Source: Taishania sp037189645 (GTDB taxonomy: Bacteria; Bacteroidota; Bacteroidia; Flavobacteriales_D; Crocinitomicaceae). From it: a stretch of 64,000 bases of DNA. A program made the translations under genes and the position numbers. The notes beneath the pieces were generated by a model. It was not told the origin of the DNA, searched no databases, and saw only the letters and a program-made list of their open reading frames with translations. Positions within the stretch are counted from its first letter, which is position 1, and every line of letters starts with the position of its first letter. The stretch spans positions 24,710-88,709 of the forward strand of contig JBBCIY010000014.1 in the NCBI GenBank assembly GCA_037189645.1, read 5' to 3'. This document shows positions 62,342 to 64,000 of the stretch, piece by piece.

Positions 62342-62941
62342 ATGATAGAAGAACTTAGTAAAAAAATAATTACAGAATTGTCAGCCTATACTAAAAGAGC
62401 TACAGATTCTTTTATGACTGAAAGCTCAAAAACACTTGGGCGTAGAATATTACTGATTTCAGTTTTTTTAATCCTGATTTTTGGAAAAGTTGTTATAATA
62501 ACTGAGGGAAATTTTTTCGGAATAAAAATTGACTTGGACAAGAGCAATAAAACAATTTTATTCATTGTTGTACTTGTTGTTTTAGCCTTTTTTACAATTC
62601 AATACTTACATGACTACTTTCACGAGATCAATAAATGGCGACTTAGCAACTCTCAACAAAATTCAAAGATTCGAGCATTGATTAAAGAATTAGAATTATT
62701 GGATCAAATGAACTCCAACAATTTAATGAACGCACTAAATAATAATTCAGACGAAATAAATGCCTTTCTAACAAAAAAAACTGAAATTAACAAAATTGAC
62801 GAAGCTATTTGTAAATATCAGGACTATTGTTATCATAAAATTAAAAGAAAATTTACATTTAGAAAAATTGTAGAATTAGTTCCAATTTTAATGCTAGTTA
62901 TTTCAATAATTTTTGCTTTTAAATTTTTCTACACTTCCTAA
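62342..62941 (+). CDS. Three-helix membrane protein downstream of the protease pair
   Basis: 199 residues with hydrophobic segments near 36-54 (ILLISVFLILIFGKVVII), 73-92 (FIVVLVVLAFFTIQYLH) and 177-196 (VPILMLVISIIFAFKFF), separated by a helical cytosolic-looking region (about 95-170). No known family; it is much smaller than and unlike bacterial gasdermins. It follows the subtilase by 62 bases and shares AT content, so it may be the membrane effector or anchor of the system (inference). Confidence 0.6.
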   Translation: MIEELSKKIITELSAYTKRATDSFMTESSKTLGRRILLISVFLILIFGKVVIITEGNFFGIKIDLDKSNKTILFIVVLVVLAFFTIQYLHDYFHEINKWRLSNSQQNSKIRALIKELELLDQMNSNNLMNALNNNSDEINAFLTKKTEINKIDEAICKYQDYCYHKIKRKFTFRKIVELVPILMLVISIIFAFKFFYTS

Positions 62942-62994
62942 AAGCTGATTGACTATAAACTACATCTAGTGCGTTTTCGCCAAGCGTATTGAAG

Positions 62995-63372
62995 TTACAA
63001 ATCATCCTCCCCCCTCCTCTGCTCCTTCAGCAGCTCAATGATCGTGTCCTTTTCCGCCAGCAGGCGCTCGTACAATTTTGCCTGTTCTTCATTCAGGTAA
63101 TTGTAGGAAACAGATGTGTTCAGCTGGCTGATCCCTCCCCGCTGATGCGTATTATTGAGGAATACCTCCGGGTTCAGCTCCAGCATATTGGGGACGCTGA
63201 TCTCCAGTATATCAGCGATCCGTATGATCTTTTCATACGTAATGTTATTCCCCGCATTTTCAATGTTCGAATACGTCTTCTGGCTTACACCCAGCCGGAG
63301 CGCCACCGCCTCCTGGGTAAGGTTCTTCAGCTCCCGGATCTTCTTTATGTTCTTACCAATATCAGCCATCAT
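62995..63372 (-). CDS. XRE-family transcriptional regulator
   Basis: 125 residues. The helix-turn-helix is residues about 8-62 (NIKKIRELKNLTQEAVALRL, then YSNIENAGNNITYEKIIRIA), a Cro/C1-type fold. A C-terminal charged helix (EEQAKLYERLLAEKDTIIEL) is likely a dimerisation coil. Starts at 63372 or 63369. It probably binds the repeated ACTAAATTAGT-like sites upstream, controlling itself and perhaps the divergent gene at 63587. GC is higher than in the neighbouring protease cluster, so it is probably host. Confidence 0.88.
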   Translation of the reverse strand: MMADIGKNIKKIRELKNLTQEAVALRLGVSQKTYSNIENAGNNITYEKIIRIADILEISVPNMLELNPEVFLNNTHQRGGISQLNTSVSYNYLNEEQAKLYERLLAEKDTIIELLKEQRRGEDDL

Positions 63373-63395
63373 TTAATTAAATTTATTTTCAAAAT

Positions 63396-63469
63396 ACTAA
63401 ATTAGTTTTATTTTTACTAAAATAGAAACAAAAGACAACTCTTTTTTAAAAGGTGGTCTCTAAATTAGT
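63396..63469. promoter_or_regulatory. Candidate operators for the XRE regulator
   Basis: Three related sites: ACTAAATTAGT (63396-63406, 5-bp arms around one base), ACTAAAATAGA (63416-63426) and TCTAAATTAGT (63459-63469). The first two start 20 bases apart and the third 43 bases further, roughly on helical turns. They lie 24 bases before the regulator start. The remaining bases up to 63586 hold nothing else that I can name. Confidence 0.5.
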
Positions 63470-63586
63470 GCCACTGAAACTGTTGCAGCCGCATTCAGCC
63501 CGTTTTGACAATGGCAGGCAGGAAAAACAGCTGTGAAAGGGGAAGCCGAAAACCTTAGAGTAGGCAAAAATTATACATCTACAATT

Positions 63587-64000
63587 ATGAAAAAACAACT
63601 ATTATTCGCAATGGTGGCAGCAGGTCTGATGCACCTGAACACCTTTGCACAGGACAACAATGCATTGCAGGAAACCGGGAACGTGGGGATCGGAACCACC
63701 AACCCCGAAACCAAACTGGACGTGCGCGGAAAAGTGAAGATCGACAGTACCCTGGTTGTGAAGGACAGTGTGACCATCCAGAAGAATTTGCGTGTGGAGG
63801 AAGATGTCTACTTTCTGGGGCAAACCGAAATGAACAACGTTAAAGTATGGGGAAATTTCAGCTCAGAAACCAATAATATCTTAGGCGGTATTGTCCGCTT
63901 CCCGCACCTGAACGTATCAAACGACCTGGCGGGCAAGACCGTAGTAATGACCGACGCTACCGGGTTGGCGCAGAAAGTGCCGTTTGATACCGTGGGGATG
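63587..64000 (+). CDS. Secreted protein with GIGTTNP motif (partial, runs off the window)
   Basis: The first 138 residues are visible. A signal peptide (MKKQLLFAMVAAGLMHLNTFAQ) is followed by GNVGIGTTNPETKLDVRGK, a module common in Bacteroidetes surface proteins and tail-fibre-like proteins, and by VKIDSTLVVKDSVTI beta-strand repeats. The C-terminus is outside the window, so a T9SS signal cannot be checked. It is divergent from the XRE gene and separated from it by candidate operators, which suggests regulation by it (inference). Confidence 0.8.
   Translation, partial: MKKQLLFAMVAAGLMHLNTFAQDNNALQETGNVGIGTTNPETKLDVRGKVKIDSTLVVKDSVTIQKNLRVEEDVYFLGQTEMNNVKVWGNFSSETNNILGGIVRFPHLNVSNDLAGKTVVMTDATGLAQKVPFDTVGM

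Noticed and set aside
62342..62941. Bacterial gasdermin for the membrane protein next to the caspase
   Set aside because: It is too short and has three clear transmembrane helices, unlike the soluble, acylated gasdermin fold.
62942..62994. A fourth hairpin element after the protease cluster, from TTTTCGCCAAGC near 62975
   Set aside because: Only CGCCAAGC matches the right-arm core and no partner arm is seen; too weak to call.

Overview
The window comes from a chromosome of the Bacteroidetes, most likely the Flavobacteriales and plausibly a Fluviicola-like Crocinitomicaceae (family-level placement is inference). The evidence is secreted proteins with type IX secretion (T9SS) C-terminal sorting domains, promoters of the Bacteroidetes form TTG-N19/20-TAnnTTTG, a short NuoG without the molybdopterin-type domain, and the lineage markers DUF1599, a BT_3928-type protein and SprB repeats. 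Host genes are of moderate GC; the stretches at about 45.1-50.7 kb and 58.9-63.0 kb are visibly AT-rich.

Layout. 1-6.5 kb (minus): complex I genes nuoA-B-C-D-E-F-G-H, tightly packed behind one good promoter, with nuoH cut by the window edge. 6.7-17.1 kb (minus): two giant T9SS type B adhesin-like proteins, LpxH and two tandem TlpA-type thioredoxin proteins. 17.3-20.9 kb (minus): gatB, purine nucleoside phosphorylase, lpxK. 21.2-25.4 kb (minus): a methionine operon metX-hom-osmC-metZ led by a SAM-I riboswitch. 25.6-28.1 kb (plus): two metallo-beta-lactamase-fold proteins, one a good subclass B1 candidate, around a TPR protein. 28.1-38.4 kb: folP, then divergently DUF1599, BT_3928-type protein, tpiA, prmA, an unrecognised 1541-residue secreted protein and plsY. 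38.5-44.9 kb: a 2053-residue envelope protein (TPR, PD40, coiled coil, two SPOR-like repeats) and clpS.

45.0-50.7 kb starts at a tRNA-Arg gene and ends at a 41-bp near-copy of the tRNA end plus its terminator. It holds a McrBC-type restriction pair, a four-helix membrane protein with a HAD hydrolase, and three copies of a long imperfect hairpin element that closes each gene unit. 50.8-52.2 kb (minus) has an RNase H and a protein with a possible PD-(D/E)XK nuclease core. 52.7-56.7 kb has two T9SS type A secreted proteins, and 56.8-58.8 kb a transglutaminase-like protein. 59.0-62.9 kb is a four-gene cluster: a PA-IL/LecA-like lectin, a caspase-family protease, a subtilisin-family protease and a three-helix membrane protein. 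It lies behind a leader of about 95-130 bp homologous to the leader before the McrBC pair. The window ends with an XRE repressor, probable operators, and the start of another secreted protein.

The strongest candidates for something new are (i) the lectin-caspase-subtilase-membrane protein cluster as a two-protease immune or abortive system and (ii) the combination of a shared promoter leader with hairpin-ended gene units, which resembles a cassette (integron-like) architecture but has no integrase in view. Both are hypotheses drawn from sequence layout.
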